Shown: positions 44,972-57,900 of the stretch, in pieces
Numbering within the stretch: position 1 is the first letter of the stretch
Layout of the letters: each line of letters begins with the position of its first letter
DNA from: Oscarella lobularis
Taxonomy: Eukaryota; Porifera; Homoscleromorpha; Homosclerophorida; Oscarellidae
Direction: 5' to 3'
DNA: 64,000 bases
Assembly: GCF_947507565.1 (NCBI RefSeq)
Contig: NC_089190.1
Span: forward strand, 62,001 to 126,000
Notes under the pieces: generated by a model
The model's database searches: none
Told to the model about the DNA's origin: nothing
The model's input: only the letters and a program-made list of their open reading frames with translations
Position numbers and translations under genes: made by a program

Positions 44972-45085
44972 TGTGGTGTAAGACTCTATAGTCTAAGGAC
45001 AGCACGCTATGCATGACGTCACATACTGCACGCATATATACACGCTACATACACAAATACAGTCACTTGGTATCACAATAGCACA
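44972..45085 (+). repeat. 3' LTR of the TR-GAG element
   Basis: Same 114-bp sequence as the 5' LTR, followed directly by the target duplication GTTGC. Confidence 0.9.
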
Positions 45086-45492
45086 GTTGCCTACAGATAT
45101 TTCATAATTACGCATGGTATCGTCGTCGCAGCGATTCGTACCGTAGGAGGTTTTCGATCCACACTTTGACCGACATACAAGACGATTTCGAGCTCGAAAA
45201 CGCATGAATACTGCGAAGATGGGATTCGGAGTAACGTTGGGTACGTTCCGAAGAGCATACAGCGCCCGATGTCTTCGCTAAGAGAAGATGCGCGTTCAAA
45301 CGAGAAACATCGAAAAGCGCTATACGGGGAATAGGCGTCCCGGACAAACGAAAAACGCACAAAACGAAATACATATGTAGGTCTCGCTAAAAAATACTAA
45401 AAAAAGAAAAAGAAGAAAACAGAATGAAACAGACTACCCCCGTCACAACTACATCGTACCAATATAAAATTTTGAAAAAGATATTTAATTAA

Positions 45493-46091
45493 TTAATTAA
45501 TACCCCAAATCACGTAAAACTTTCTGACAGCACTAACTCCAAAGACTTCTTCTGCAGCGCGCCGATCAATGACAGGACGTCTCACGAGAGCTATACATAT
45601 ACTCCTTACCATTGCATCACACCCATTGAAATTGTGCCAGCTGTCCAGCATAGAGTAGACACGTTCATTGGGATTGCCCCTGTGCTTCTCTTCTAACGCT
45701 GCTTCGCGCTCTTTCTCTCCAGGCAAACGTCGAGAAACCTCTTTCCACTTGTCAATCAGGAAAGGAACCAATTGTTGAAGTTCTTCGTCCGTCACCTGTC
45801 GATCAACTACTGTCTCGCTTGAAGTAATAAATCCTTTTTAAATAAAAATTATTCATTAACATCGTCATTATGATTTGTTTACGCGCTGCATGAGGTCGTT
45901 CAGGGTTGGTGGCAGGAGAATCAATGGTTTGACGGCGAGATTCCCGGACTGCTTTTAATTCATTTCTAAAAGTGAGTAATCAGACATGTTTATTTATTTA
46001 TTTCTTGATAGAAATTCACTTTGTGGTCTGAAGGTCTTCCTTTAGGTGAACGTTCTCTTTCTTCATATCTCTGCATTGAATTTCCAATTTA
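45493..46091 (-). CDS. Coiled-coil and death-domain protein
   Basis: The last exon (45493 to about 45838) holds a death domain: LVPFLIDKWKEVSRRL, NPNERVYSMLDSWHNFNG, VRSICIALVRRPVIDRRAAE. Upstream exons by splice-site reading: NELKAVRESRRQTIDSPATN (about 45890-45975) and a charged helix LEIQCRDMKKENVHLKEDLQ (about 46025-46091), with short introns. The true start may lie further upstream. Death domains mediate homotypic assembly in apoptosis and innate immune signalling; the partner might be the death-domain NB-ARC protein at 20-23.6 kb, but that is inference. Confidence 0.6.
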
Positions 46092-46329
46092 GATCTGCAA
46101 CAAGAATGCTATCTATGATCACATGATAGACGATAATATAAAGAGTGAGTCACGTCAGTCTTTTCACTTTCCAAATCGCGATTTTTGGTCCTGAAGAAAA
46201 ATTCCGTCACGTGATGTTAATCACTATTTCTTGCAATACCTTAGAGCTATATATTACTTCCAAGCAATTCACGGATTGGACTGTCTTCGTTGTTTGCTTT
46301 TAGAATCTGAAAAGAATGATCAAGGTCGA

Positions 46330-46909
46330 GTTGAGCTATTCACTATTCTAATTCCACAAACATCGAGTTGGTCGATCGTTTCTCCTAACATGCGGGCGGT
46401 TTCATAGATGCATTCACGACCAAAGTTCTTCTGCAATCTAGGGCATTCAATCTTGCGAATTCCCCACGCTTTTCTCTGCAAAAGAAGGAGCGATGCAAGT
46501 CGGTAATTAAAAAACGCCTAATTAAATAGAATAAGTTTTGAAATTTTACAAAATAACCTAAAGTGTGGTATCTATAAAGTAGCGATTCCAACTCTAATCT
46601 ATGTGGTGGGGGTGGGGCCTACAGCGACCTGGCAATGTTTTCCGCAGTAACGTGAAATCTGCAAATCGAGCTGCGATACAATTTGTCACAACGAAATTTT
46701 CAATCGCATGGAGAAGGCTTAGAGCTCTCGGATGCATTCTACCTGGCTAGGCACGCGTGGCACACTTTGCCGATCATTGGATCACGCACGGCGAACGCAA
46801 ATGGCTTTTCTTCCAGGACAATTGTCCCTCGGTCGATTGGCTTTGCTGCTACGAAGCCTTTTCCCTTCGTTTGCGTAACAGTCTCCCGCATGAGGCTTGC
46901 AGACGCCAT
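46330..46909 (-). CDS. SMYD-like protein fragment: start of SET domain and MYND zinc finger
   Basis: The start at 46909 (MASASLMRETVTQTKGKG) opens the split SET domain of SMYD methyltransferases (GFVAAKPIDRGTIVLEEKPF). The first MYND cysteines are in KVCHACLAR, exon end 46743. A middle piece near 46620-46670 shows YCGKHCQVAV (second half of MYND) but does not join cleanly in frame. A third exon (about 46345-46480) reads WGIRKIECPRLQKNFG and ARMLGETIDQL, matching the MYND tail and following helix. The catalytic SET core and post-SET are not found before the next gene, so it is truncated or pseudogenised. CCAAT (ATTGG on plus, 47089) lies upstream. Confidence 0.5.
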
Positions 46910-47242
46910 CTTGCGACGTTGCGAAGTCCCGTAATGTCCGGGTGACTCCAGAAAAGCGCGCAATTTTTTCTTGACATCGCGGACCAATTTCCTGCCTGCT
47001 TAAGCAGCAAAAAGTCAGCACCGACATTGGGGAAAATAATCTTATAGAGTAGTCGCAAATCGCGTTTGAATTCGCGCTCCTGATTGGCTTGCCATAACGT
47101 ATACCAAATACGTATAAAACATTCACATAACAGACAGTCAAAGAGACGTACAGCGCTCCACACTAAAACAAATACAATCATTTCTAAAACTTACCCATAA
47201 CGACCATAGCTCAATAAAGAAATGAGTTTTAGCTACTTAACA

Positions 47243-49842
47243 CTATATGTTGTTTAGAGAACTCAACTCAAGGTCTGCGTTATAAGGAGCCGTTCTTGCA
47301 TCGCCAAAACGCTCGCTGCTCTGAGGGTAACTTGTGTCTAAGCCAACCTTATCGTCAGATCGAGTTCGCTTGCAGCAGGATTGCACTCTTTGATAAGCGT
47401 TCTTCCAGAATGTCCGAAAGTCTTTGGCCGCCCAGAAAAACGCAATGAGGAAAATAAGGGAGCAGAGAATAGCGACGCGACGAACGATCAAGAACGCAAA
47501 GGTCAAGTTTTCGACGGCCGACTTTTCCTTGTTCGGACACTCGTCGTTCAAATCGAGATAAACGCATTCGACGTAACCACCAAGGTTGTCAAGATCGACG
47601 CTATTGCGAACCATGACGACGATGAAGCCATTAAGTATAACGAAAAATTCAAGGACAAAGACGACGCTTAGGAGAAAGGCGAAGCGACGTTGAAGATCGT
47701 CGAGCTGACTGACGTGCTTCTTCTGTTTGGCGTCTTGACCTTGAACCGCGGCAAAAAGCTTCTTTCTATTGAAACTCTATAAAAAAGAGACATGATCACA
47801 AAATATTGCCCGCCTATAAGGAAAACTAATTCTTCGACGGCTTAACTGCAGCCCGCAGATGTGCATGTGGACACACCGACTAACTTTTGCATATGGCATG
47901 AAGGACATATCATAACTTTCCACTTGTATATACATTTTAACCTAATGCATTTCTACTGGGGGTGTATCGGGAGAGGGAAAGACTTTTACATTTACCAATT
48001 AAATTCGTTTGCGTGCATGCATGCCTTGTGCTTTCGGAAAAACACCTTGCACAGTTGCTCGTACGGTATCTATCACCAACTACATAATTATTTATTAAAA
48101 TGGTCCCACAAGTACATTAGCATGATCAATTGCCAATGCATAATACGTGAACAGCCACGGTTTACGGTTTAGTTTACCTGTTTTTTCAGTGTGTAAACCA
48201 GATGAACAGCAAAGAATCCGCCCACTGCGACTATGACTTGTTGCGGCAAAACGAATGAAAAATAATGATAGGAAGCGCTGTCTATTGTTGAGCAGACGTA
48301 GCAAAGAAGAGGATTAAAGTAAATACCTCCTCCTTTCATCCAATACGGAATGAGTGCAAGCAGAAAAGAGGTACCCCAGACAAAGGACGCCTCAATGACG
48401 TGAATTGTGTTTCGGTGAGAAACAAAGAGGCGGCTTTTTGACCGAACAATGGCAAACCAGAGGTTCACGAAGCCAACGACGCACCACGATACGCCAGATG
48501 TGAAGCAGAAATTTTGAATTATAGCTATGAAAAATACAGAATTTGTGTCCAACACTTTGAATTTCTTACTGCGAGCGATGGAGAAAGTGCAAGCATCCGA
48601 TCGCAAAGCTTTGAGAAGATCTCGCTCATCGCAGCAAATAGCCTTTTCGCGTCCAAGGAGTCGCCCAACCGCTTCGGAAAATACTGCAAATCAAACGCTA
48701 CAACGTGTCTGAATGATAAGAAGAATCTTACTTATCGACACAACAGAAATCAGGATATAATACGAAACGATGAGGTGAGGGAACTTCTGCCTGTATAACA
48801 TGACTTATATTTAACAACAACTATCCACGAAGAGTCGGGGTCTTAATTCAAGTTAATTAAAATGACTCACTACGATTGCTTATATAGCACCAGAATCACC
48901 TTCAGCAATAAATTGATTATGGTGCTTCTAACTTCAGGGGCCTGCACTTATTTAAAATTTGACCACTAACTTTGATTTAATTGCTATAATCGCGACCGTA
49001 GCGGCGACGAATACCACCAAACCGACAATTGCTGTCACTGCAAAAATAACAGAATCGACGGTGGTTTTCGTCTCTCCAAGCCATTGCCAGTTGAGACACG
49101 AAACGTAGCAGCACGGGCTTGAGTCATTTCGGAATGTTAAATCTCTATGGCACCCTGACGAAGAAAATCAACTCACGAGTTAGAGCATTCTATGAAAATT
49201 CGACTACCTAAATTCGAGAACTGATCGAGACAGTATGAATTTATGAGAGACGCAAGAGCCATGCTGCTGATATTGGCTAAACCCATTCCTGCTGTAAGCT
49301 GATCATAAGAGACGTTCAATACACGAATTATTCCTCGTATCTCAAACGGAGAGAGCGTTTGAAAAATCGAAATTTGACCGCCACCAGGTCGAATAAGGAT
49401 GTCCAACAACTGGGAGCACTTGTTAGAGCTTAATAAAGGGAGTAGAGAAGGAATGAGACTCTTCACATCCACTTGCTCGATCAAATTTGTCCCCACACCG
49501 TGGGGTAGAGAAACTTCGACGTTACAACTGCTTCCATTGACAAAGGAAACGTTTCTCTGAGCAGCAATGTCCTCCTTAAAGTCATATACATGTATATAGT
49601 AACAGGGTGTTTATTTTTCCTACCAAACGTTCCGAGCTCAAGCCCCAGTCGGGAAATGCAAAGACGAGTGATGGTACAGACGCAATGGCAAGCACCAATA
49701 TACAGCAGCCGATGGCAAAGAGCTTCAGTTTCGCATTTTTAGCTCCGCCTTGCAACGCCACCATTATCAGTCTCACGTGAGCAAGCGTGAGAACATATGT
49801 GGCTGGCACGCGACAATCGTGGACTCGAATGATAATAGACAC
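47243..49842 (-). CDS. Frizzled-like multi-pass receptor without CRD, copy 2
   Basis: Paralogue of the gene at 10.7-13.4 kb with the same exon order. N-terminal helix LKLFAIGCCILVLAIASVPS; ectodomain (LIPSLLPLLSSNKCSQLLDI, LSPFEIRGIIRVLNVSYDQL); helix 3 FTSGVSWCVVGFVNLWFAIV; EASFVWGTSFLLALIPYW; helix 5 FVLPQQVIVAVGGFFAVHLV. The last exon is open throughout (RRFAFLLSVVFVLEFFVILN, FAFLIVRRVAILCSLIFLIA, FFWAAKDFRTFWKN) and ends in a tail with CCKRTRSDDKVGLD. The helix 7 end resembles Frizzled. In-frame here, the helix 6-7 loop shows the base that copy 1 lacks. The extreme N-terminus is diverged (49800-49842). It is likely the more intact of the two. Confidence 0.7.
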
Positions 49843-50039
49843 ATGTATCTAATTACCGAAAAGTTCGAACAATATTTCATAGAGTCTCATGTCTAGCCGA
49901 TTTTAGGCCGTTTCCCATCGTATTCCGGCCGATACTGTAGAATGACGAATAAAACAATTAATTTCAAATATTTACAATTATCAGAAAGGGACGTCGATCT
50001 TTGCATCCACTCATCGTTCAAAGTCGAGACAATAAAACT

Positions 50040-50265
50040 GTGGCCCCCGTTGGGAGTTTAGTGTCACCAGGGTCACGAGAATTTCGGTCCCTCCAGCCGC
50101 TCTGAACATCTCCCGCTCGACCATAATTCTAACTACAACGAAACAAATCTCTAATCGCGATCTCGATCGTCGGAGCTAGAGCCGCGCCTCGACATATAGA
50201 GCGAAGTATCAATTCGGCTCGATCTCGCGCGATGGAGAATGACTGGAACGAATCTAGCTTCAATC
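50040..50265 (-). mobile_element. MITE-like repeat, copy 4 (diverged)
   Basis: TGGCCCCCGTTGGGAGTTTA, GTCACGAGAATTTCGGTCC and GGAGAATGACTGGAACGAAT correspond to the same positions of copy 3. The ends are degraded. It overlaps the first exon proposed for the next gene, so the repeat may have supplied that start codon. Confidence 0.55.
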
Positions 50266-50480
50266 CAGGTAACAGCGCAGACTTTCGTAGTACGTTTAAA
50301 TGAAACGATCAACTTCCAGACCTCGAAAAACCTTCCTTAGTAGCTTTGGTACTGGAGCACTATTCTCACGTGATCGCGCAAGCGCAATCGTTCCGACTCA
50401 ACGAGCCTCAGAGCTACAGACTAAAGCGAGACGTGCAACTGTTCTTCGATCGCCTTCAAGTGCATATTCGATGTCTGGTA
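50232..50480 (+). CDS. Two possible 5' exons upstream of the sacsin-like fragment
   Basis: MENDWNESSFNP, a GT-AG intron of about 50 bases, then DLEKPSLVALVLEHYSHVIA, QAQSFRLNEPQSYRLKRD and VQLFFDRLQVHIRCL to a GTACGG donor. It looks coding and helical, but no family is recognised. The phase does not match the next exon at 50941, so another exon is missing or the pieces are unrelated. Confidence 0.35.
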
Positions 50481-50940
50481 CGGTCTAACTTACGTCTCAG
50501 CCCTAGCTTTCTGTCTTCGTTCTGTTACTAAGACCAAGCCGAGCCATGTGTGCTGGCTACACGATGAATCTCTCTCTAACCACTTTTCTTGCTACCAGCC
50601 CGCCTTTGGCTTGCTAGATTGGTAATTTTTTCGCAAACTGGCCTTTTGCTGGTCGAACACGGGAAATTCCTTAGTCACGCCCTCTTTTTTGCTTCCTGGC
50701 GGATTAGGTCGAATAGGCTGCTTTGCTTCTGCATAAATGACGTTTTCTTTGGTACTTGATTGTATCAATTTCTTTTATTGATTATTGATCAATGATGTCA
50801 GAAAGAATTCCGTGAATGTGGAAAACCTTTCTTATCACCTAGGACTAATGGGTGGCTAATATAATCTGTCATTATGGGTCTCATTTTTTCCAAATTTTTG
50901 CATTAGATTAACATGTTTAATTAACTATTTCATTTCAGAC

Positions 50941-51460
50941 GTTTCTGAGTGGGAATTTTGCCCGAGAGGTCCAACCCTGTGGGAACAGATTCAAGTCATA
51001 CTGAAGAAATACCCTCACGGTGGGCAGATTCTAAAGGTACTGTGCGAGAATGTTTTGCGCTTTCGACGTCAGCTTCTGAACAGGAGCTAATTCAAAATGC
51101 AGACGACCCTGGCGCTACCGAAGTGCAGTTTCTTCTCGATGCGAGGCCAGATGCATATGGCAGGGAAACTCTGATCAACCCGGAATTAGCTCGATTTCAA
51201 GGGCCGGCGCTTTACGCACAGAACAACGCTGTTTTTAAGGACAGCGACTGGGACAGTATACAGACTCTTCACCGAAGCGTGAAGGAGAAAGATCCCTTGA
51301 AAGTGGGTCGTTTTGGAATTGGTTTCAATTCTGTTTATCACCTAACAGGTAGTAAGACTTGGCGAAGGGTGAAAATATTTTGAACTACTGTCTAGACCTT
51401 CCCAGTGTTGTAAGTGACAAGAAAATTGCCTTCTTTGATCCTCGAGAGAAGTATTTCTAA
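50941..51460 (+). pseudogene. 5' fragment of a sacsin-like gene (one truncated SIRPT domain)
   Basis: Three exons repeat the exon structure of the 34-kb gene: [20 protein letters not shown]; then [48 protein letters not shown]; then LPSVVSDKKIAFFDPREKYF followed by a stop at 51458-51460. The protein ends after the HSP90-like ATPase N-box and G1 motifs. A short ATPase-only protein is possible, but a truncated duplicate is more likely. Confidence 0.7.
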
Positions 51461-51906
51461 AAATAGATGGTTAACGTATTTACGTTCAGACGTCCGTCCG
51501 GAGCTTAATTTCAATAGAAACTGACGCTGTCGCCTTGAGACTCAACTCTCAAGTGAAGAGTAAAGCTCCTCCTCACCTACGTTGTGTCGTCGTCAGATTG
51601 GAGCAATAGGAGCAGAATATTGATTAGGTGGAGGAGACTCACTGGTACACTGTACTGACTACTCCCGACAATTAATAGTTGTGCCGTGAGCCGAAGGAAA
51701 AGAAACGCGACGTTCCAGCACTTCAGTCATCAACTCATTGACTTGCTCCAAGGAACGGCAGCGTAGCAGTGCACTGCCACTACCAATGGCACTCCAGTGA
51801 GTCTAAAAAGGGTCGTTTTTTGGGGACCACACCCTTGCAGCCAGAAGGGCGGATGTTGACCAGAATCTGGTCATGCATTAGCGCCGAGCACCTATCCCAT
51901 ATGCAC
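51461..51906. other. Upstream region of the Bark-like gene
   Basis: About 450 bases with no gene visible. It should contain the promoter and 5' UTR of the gene that follows. Confidence 0.4.
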
Positions 51907-54900
51907 ACTATGTCACCCGGCCCTTTTTTTCTTCCAACAGGTATTTCGTTTCTCTGCTCTTTCTACAGTTTGCTCTATGCGGTGAAAACCAGTTCTAACC
52001 ACGCGTGGGTGCGGTTCTTTCACGCCTTCCCTCTTTCTCACACAGACGCAACAGCCCATGCTAAACTTAGCGGTCGCGTGACGTCTCCTGTGGTTCTGAC
52101 CGAAACCGGAAGTCCTTACGAGGTTTCAGCGGATCTCGAGATCGTGAACGCCACGGTGACGTTGAAACCGGGCGTTCGTGTTCGCTTGCATCCGCGCGCG
52201 ATCGTTCATCTTTCCGGTTCGAGCTCGCTCGTTGCCAAAGGCACGCCCACAAAGCCAATTGTATTGACTCTGAACGAAACGCAGTCAAATGATGCGTCGT
52301 ACAGCGGCAAAGTTCGCCTCGTCGGCGGATTGTCATCGAACGAGGGTCGCTTGGAAGTCTACAACGACGTCGTTGGTCGATGGGGCACCGTGTGCAGTGA
52401 GGAGTGGGACTACCAAGACGCCCAGGTTGTCTGTAGCGAATTAGGCTTTGGTTACCCGACTAATTACCGCCTCTCGTTCGGATCCGGTTGGGGTGACGTC
52501 GGTTTCTCACGTGTCAGCTGTAATGGTCACGAGACATCCATATTTGATTGTCCTGTAAAGTCATGGAGCAATAATAATTGCACTCACGCTTACGACGTCG
52601 GCTTGGAATGTTTATCGAAAGGGAATCGTTTAGTGACGTCATGGGGTGGACTGTCGTTTGGAAGCGGTAGTTCCGGCGTGCTCGAACACGTGGTAATTGA
52701 GAAGACCGGATCTGGGGTATTGGGTGCTATAACGATCCAAGGGAAAGCCGTCCTGTCGCTGACAGATGTCATCATCGGAAATTGTTCGTCTTCTGCAGTT
52801 CATCTGCTCTCGGTGACTGAGAATGTCGAGTTTGATGGCCTACAAGTAATAAGGGCACTGACGGGCGTATCTGGATTACTCTCAACAAAATTCACGTGCA
52901 GAAATTGCTCTTTTGAGAACTTCCGCAAATCAGCAGTTGCACTGTCTTGGTATACACCGATCTCGAACTTGTCATCGTCGTCTATCCCGACAGTTAATCT
53001 CAACGTCAAACTGATCTCAACGACGTCTCAGGTCTCTTCGAAATCGATTCCCGTTAGCCCGAGCGGAACTGTCGTCCTAACAAGCGTCACGGGACGGTAC
53101 GGATCGTACAAACGAACATTCGTCGCTCCACGTGGATATGGTCTGAGACTTGTTTTCAATCAGCCCGCGTATCTGCGCGACTCTATTCGTATAAGCGTCG
53201 CAGACGGCGAGAGTGATGGCGCAGTTCAGCAGTTCTCTTCTTACATCTCCGGCGCCGCTACCGTCTATTCGTCGAAATTGGTTCTGACCATCTATCGGCG
53301 CTACTCCTACTATTACCAGTCATCTGTGAATATGAGCCTAACTGCCTTCCTTGCTCCATTCGAAATAGGTAAGATTGACAGTACTATTTCTTTTTGGGTA
53401 TAGTTGGTCGGATTAGGTCCGGAGTCGCGAGACGTAACGCTGAGTGACTGCACTTTCGGCACATCGGCTTTTTCGTCAAATAGACCTCTTACCCTTGGCA
53501 GCCAATTTGACAGTCTTCTCGTCCGAAACTGTTCGTTTAAATCAAACGGAATGAACGGAATAATCTCCCTCGGCGCGTCCGGCAACGTGACGATATTGTC
53601 AAGCACTTTTGCTGAAAATTTGGCTGGTGGTCACGGATACGTCTACAACACGGCTATATCCATTAGCGGTAGTTATCACACGATCGCTATCGTAAACTGT
53701 ACCATTAGTGGCTTTTCTAATGCGCTTGAGTTTTCGGTCGATACAGACCTTGGATTGACTATTGCCAATTGCACGATGACGAGAAACCGTCAGTGGGCTA
53801 TCTCTCTAAATCGATATTCCTACCACGACTACTACTATTGGGGAAGTTGGAATCGTACTCTGTCGGTAAACATCGCCCGAAACGATTTCTTATTCAACGC
53901 GTTGGGCATTACAATGAACATGAACGTTCAAAGTCGAGAACACGGAGCCGTATCTATTCGCTTCACACAAAACACTATTCGAGGAGGCGGCAAGGCATTC
54001 GGCTTCACCCTGCTCCAAGGCTCGCAGCTCGTGTCAAAGGTTCTCATAGCTAACAACACGTTCTCAAATAATACCGCGAGGGACATGATTGTGGATATCG
54101 AAGTTTACGGGCGAAGCGCTCTCGATTTGATTATCGAAGGCAACGCCTTTCGCTCTAATCGCGCTGAGGTCATTGTGGATCTCGCTCCGATCGCGAGCTA
54201 CAGCTCTTCGAATCCAGTCATTCTATTTCAATCGGTAACGTTCAGACGAAATGTACTGACGGACAATTCGGCCGTGTGGCCGTACTCCTCGTCATCAAAC
54301 CCGTCCGCCGTTCTCGTAATAGAACGAAGCGTCGACGTTATCGCCTATCACAACGTCTTCAACAATCCGTCGTCGTCGCTCGAGTTGGGTCTGCGCGGAG
54401 TGCGTCGCCGTTTGTTCTCGCAACATCTCAACATGACCCTCAACTATTGGGGAACTGTCAACTCGACTGAGATCGCGGAGCGGATTTACGACTCGATGGA
54501 TTCGTCCGATCTGCCCGTCGTCGTCTACTCGCCCTACTTGCTTTCCCCCGACGACTTTTGCCACGTCGGAAAGACAGGCAACGCGACCGTATACAAATCG
54601 ATTATTCTTCATTCGAATGGAACTGTGGGCGGTCCACTGAACAGGCCGTTCACTCTAAAGTCGTCTCAAACTTCGTATCTCGTCGCGAAGACGATTCGGG
54701 TACTGCCGGGCGGAGTACTAACTATCGACGCGGGCGTCACTCTCCGGTTCCAATACGGCACTGGCATCGACGTTGAAGGCGGTCGTCTCGTCACTAAAGG
54801 CACAACGGACAAACTGATCTATTTCACGGCCGAGATGGCCCCCAACGATCCGAAAACCCAATTTTCCGACGTTCGTCTCATCGACGAGTCGGTCTATTGG

Positions 54901-57900
54901 TATGGCACGAGCGGTATTTTGCAAATATTTCGACGCGGTTCGTGGTCGTCTGTCTGCCTGTCATACAAGAAATCTTACAGTTATAGCTCTATAAGCCGAC
55001 TCGCTCAAATCGCTTGCCTTCGCCTGGGTTTCTCTTCAGGGTCTCGGAGCAGCCTGGTATGGTATCCGAAAATCGGTACTCCCGTCGTCACGTCCTTCTC
55101 TTGTTCGTCAAGCGATTCGGATTTGGACGACTGCTCGTTGTCGTTCGGAAATTATGCGGCCGATTCAGGATGCCTTAATCGGCTTGTCGTCTACTGCCGC
55201 AACACGAGGTATAGCGCGATTATAGAAAATTGGGTTGGACTGACGTTTCGCGGCAATTCGATGTCGTCTCTCTCATTTACTCACATCGCTTACGCCGGAT
55301 TATCAAGAGAAGGAGCTCTTCCAGCGGTTCGGTGCTACAACCACGTTCCTCGCTTCAACGGAGTTGTAATCAGCCAATCGTATTCGTCTGCTATTTCCGC
55401 GACGTCACTCCGCGACAGAGTCAACATCAGTGGTCTTCACATCGACTCGGCTCGCGGCGACGGTATTTCCGTACGTCGATCAAGCGGCTTGGACCTTATT
55501 GTCCATAACGTGTCAATGACGAATGTTTACGGACAGGGAATACGTCTGCAAGAGGACGTCTACGACGGCGATGTGACCGCACTCGAGTCCATCTGTGCTA
55601 TGCCCGCAACGCTCACTGTCGATCGGGCTAACGACCTCTTCGTCGGTCTCCGCCTTCGTCAACACTCGGCGGCCATGTTCTGCTCAGGCGTCGTTGTGGC
55701 GCCGGGGTATCTGCTCAGCGTCAGCGCCGTCAGTTTGCAACTGTACCCAGAAGACCGTTTGATCATTCGAGACGGATCTTCGGCGAACAGTACCGTTCTG
55801 GCCGACTACACCGGTCACTCGAACGCCAATGGCCGTTCCGTTCTCAGCAGTGGCAGTAGCCTTTACATTGAACTCCTGACGGGTAAGAGGAAAGGCGCGC
55901 CGGGATTCGTACTGCGCGTGGCGGCTGTTCCTGTCAGCGTACGCAAATCGTCGGTGAAGATAGAGAACGTTCGCATTACCAGATCTGATTACGGCATATT
56001 CGTTGAGGGAATGGACGACGATTTGGTGATAGCGAATTCGACGATCGAAACCCGACAATACGGTGTATACGTTTATTCTTCTCTCGGTTCGGTATCTATC
56101 GTCAATACGACGTTGACTGGGTCGTCCGTGGCTGCTCTATATTTTACCTCGTTTCGGGGTAATGTCACTATCAGAAACAATACGGTGACGAACTGCTCTT
56201 ACGGAGTTCAACTCTATCATTCCTATTCTTCGGGTAATAATCTGTCGATTTCGTCTACTCTCGGTGTTGTCATTGACTCAAACGTTGTGACTGGTAGTTA
56301 CTCGGCCATTCAATTAAACCTCCAGCCTTCCTACCAGTCTTTCCAAGCCAACGTCGTTCAGAACGTGTTATCGAACAATAAAATTGGTTGCGAGATTGCG
56401 GGTCAATCGTACGGCGGCGTCACTCGTACTGGAAAGTACTACGCTAATTTGGTGGGGAATAATTTTACTGCTAATCACTACACCGGTCTATCAATTACCG
56501 CAGAGCTGATTCGAGTCGTCACGATCTACAGCAATGATTTTGCGTTTCATAACAGTACGAAAGAAGGCAGCGGCTCGGCTTTTTTTGACGTCGGTTCGTT
56601 GAGCACGTTCAATGTGACAGCCAATCGCTTCACCGCGAATCGCGGAAGTTTTGTTGTCAGGTTCTTTTCTCGCTCCAAGTCGAAATCGGCAAGCGTATTT
56701 ATCGGCAACCTACTTGTCAATAACACGGTCATAACGCCCGTTAGCCAAGCGGAGGGAGTGAAGGACAACCGAAGTGCCGTCGTTGTCTTAGCCCAGCAGA
56801 GTACAGTGGTCGTTCGAGAGAATGCGTTTATGAACTTTGCTTCTTCCTACGAATTGTCTATCAATATACCGGTGCAGAGTTCGGCCGAAGCGACTGTGAA
56901 TGCCACGAGAAACTACTGGGGCGAAGGCGTGGAGAACGAAGCAGACATTCAAAAGCGGGTCTACGCGTTTGGAAGTTGCTCTCGTTTGGCTCGAGTCGTC
57001 GTTGTTCCCTACCTTAAATCTCCACTCGGTCCGGCAGTGGTGCCGTCAAAGACGACAGATAGCATTGTCCACGAAGATGCCTTGGTCAGTGGTCTGGTGT
57101 CGAATCGTTTCGTCTTGCGTCGTTCCCTGTCGCCGTATATCGTCATCGGCGACGTTTCCGTACTGCCTCGCGGCGAACTGATTATCGAAGAGGGTGTCAC
57201 GTTGCGATTCTCCGCCAATACTGGGATTCTAGTCGAAGGGCGGCTGACGGCGAAGGGAACGACCGCTAATCCAATTTACATGGTCGACGACGACTTGCTG
57301 ACCAAACAGGCGGCCGGAAAGGAAGTGGACGGATCGTTGAGACTTGTTCAGCAGTCGTCACATGTTTCCGGTATTCTGGAAATCTTTTACCGCGGTCATT
57401 GGGGCGCCGTCTGCGCGGCCAGTGAAACGGGCACGCAGTACCATGCGTTCGGAACTTATCATAACTACTACATTGCTCGCGTCGTCTGCCGAAGTCTTTT
57501 CAATACGAACAGCAGGTTTCACGAAACCGATACTTCATATGCTGGGAAAGGCTGGTTGCAGCACGTTCTGTGCTCTGGAAACGAGTTCGATTTAGCCGAT
57601 TGTCAAAATTATGAATTTTCTTCGGCAAAGTGCATTTACGGCGCGCTTAGAGTCTCCTGCTACGTTTCGTCGCACTTGCCGAAGGACAGTCAAAGAAAGT
57701 CATTTATCTATTGGTCTGGCGTTCGATTTTCTGCATCGAGCGGTGGAAGAGGAAGGGGATCTGTAATGGAAAATGTGCAAGTTATCAACGCTGGTATTGC
57801 TAATGCTGAGCGCGTAGCCGCTATACAGTCCGTTGGACATAATCTCACTCTTGCAAACGTTTTGGTGTCGAAGAGTTACTGGATTGGAATCGAGACGACG

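Larger units (their letters stand above)
43371..45085 (+). mobile_element. Compact LTR retrotransposon (TR-GAG type), 1,715 bp, apparently complete and recent
   Basis: Two LTRs of 114 bp (43371-43484 and 44972-45085) that I read as identical, starting TGTGG and ending GCACA. They are flanked by the target-site duplication GTTGC at 43366-43370 and 45086-45090. TGG directly after the 5' LTR (43485) suits a tRNA primer site, and a purine tract (GGGAAAGAAGGA, about 44960-44971) precedes the 3' LTR. The interior encodes only Gag with protease. No reverse transcriptase, RNase H or integrase fits in the remaining 49 bases. It must move using enzymes of another element. Confidence 0.9.

Noticed and set aside
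43371-45085. Endogenous retrovirus with envelope
   Set aside because: The interior is only about 1.5 kb and fully used by Gag and protease. There is no polymerase, integrase or envelope coding sequence.
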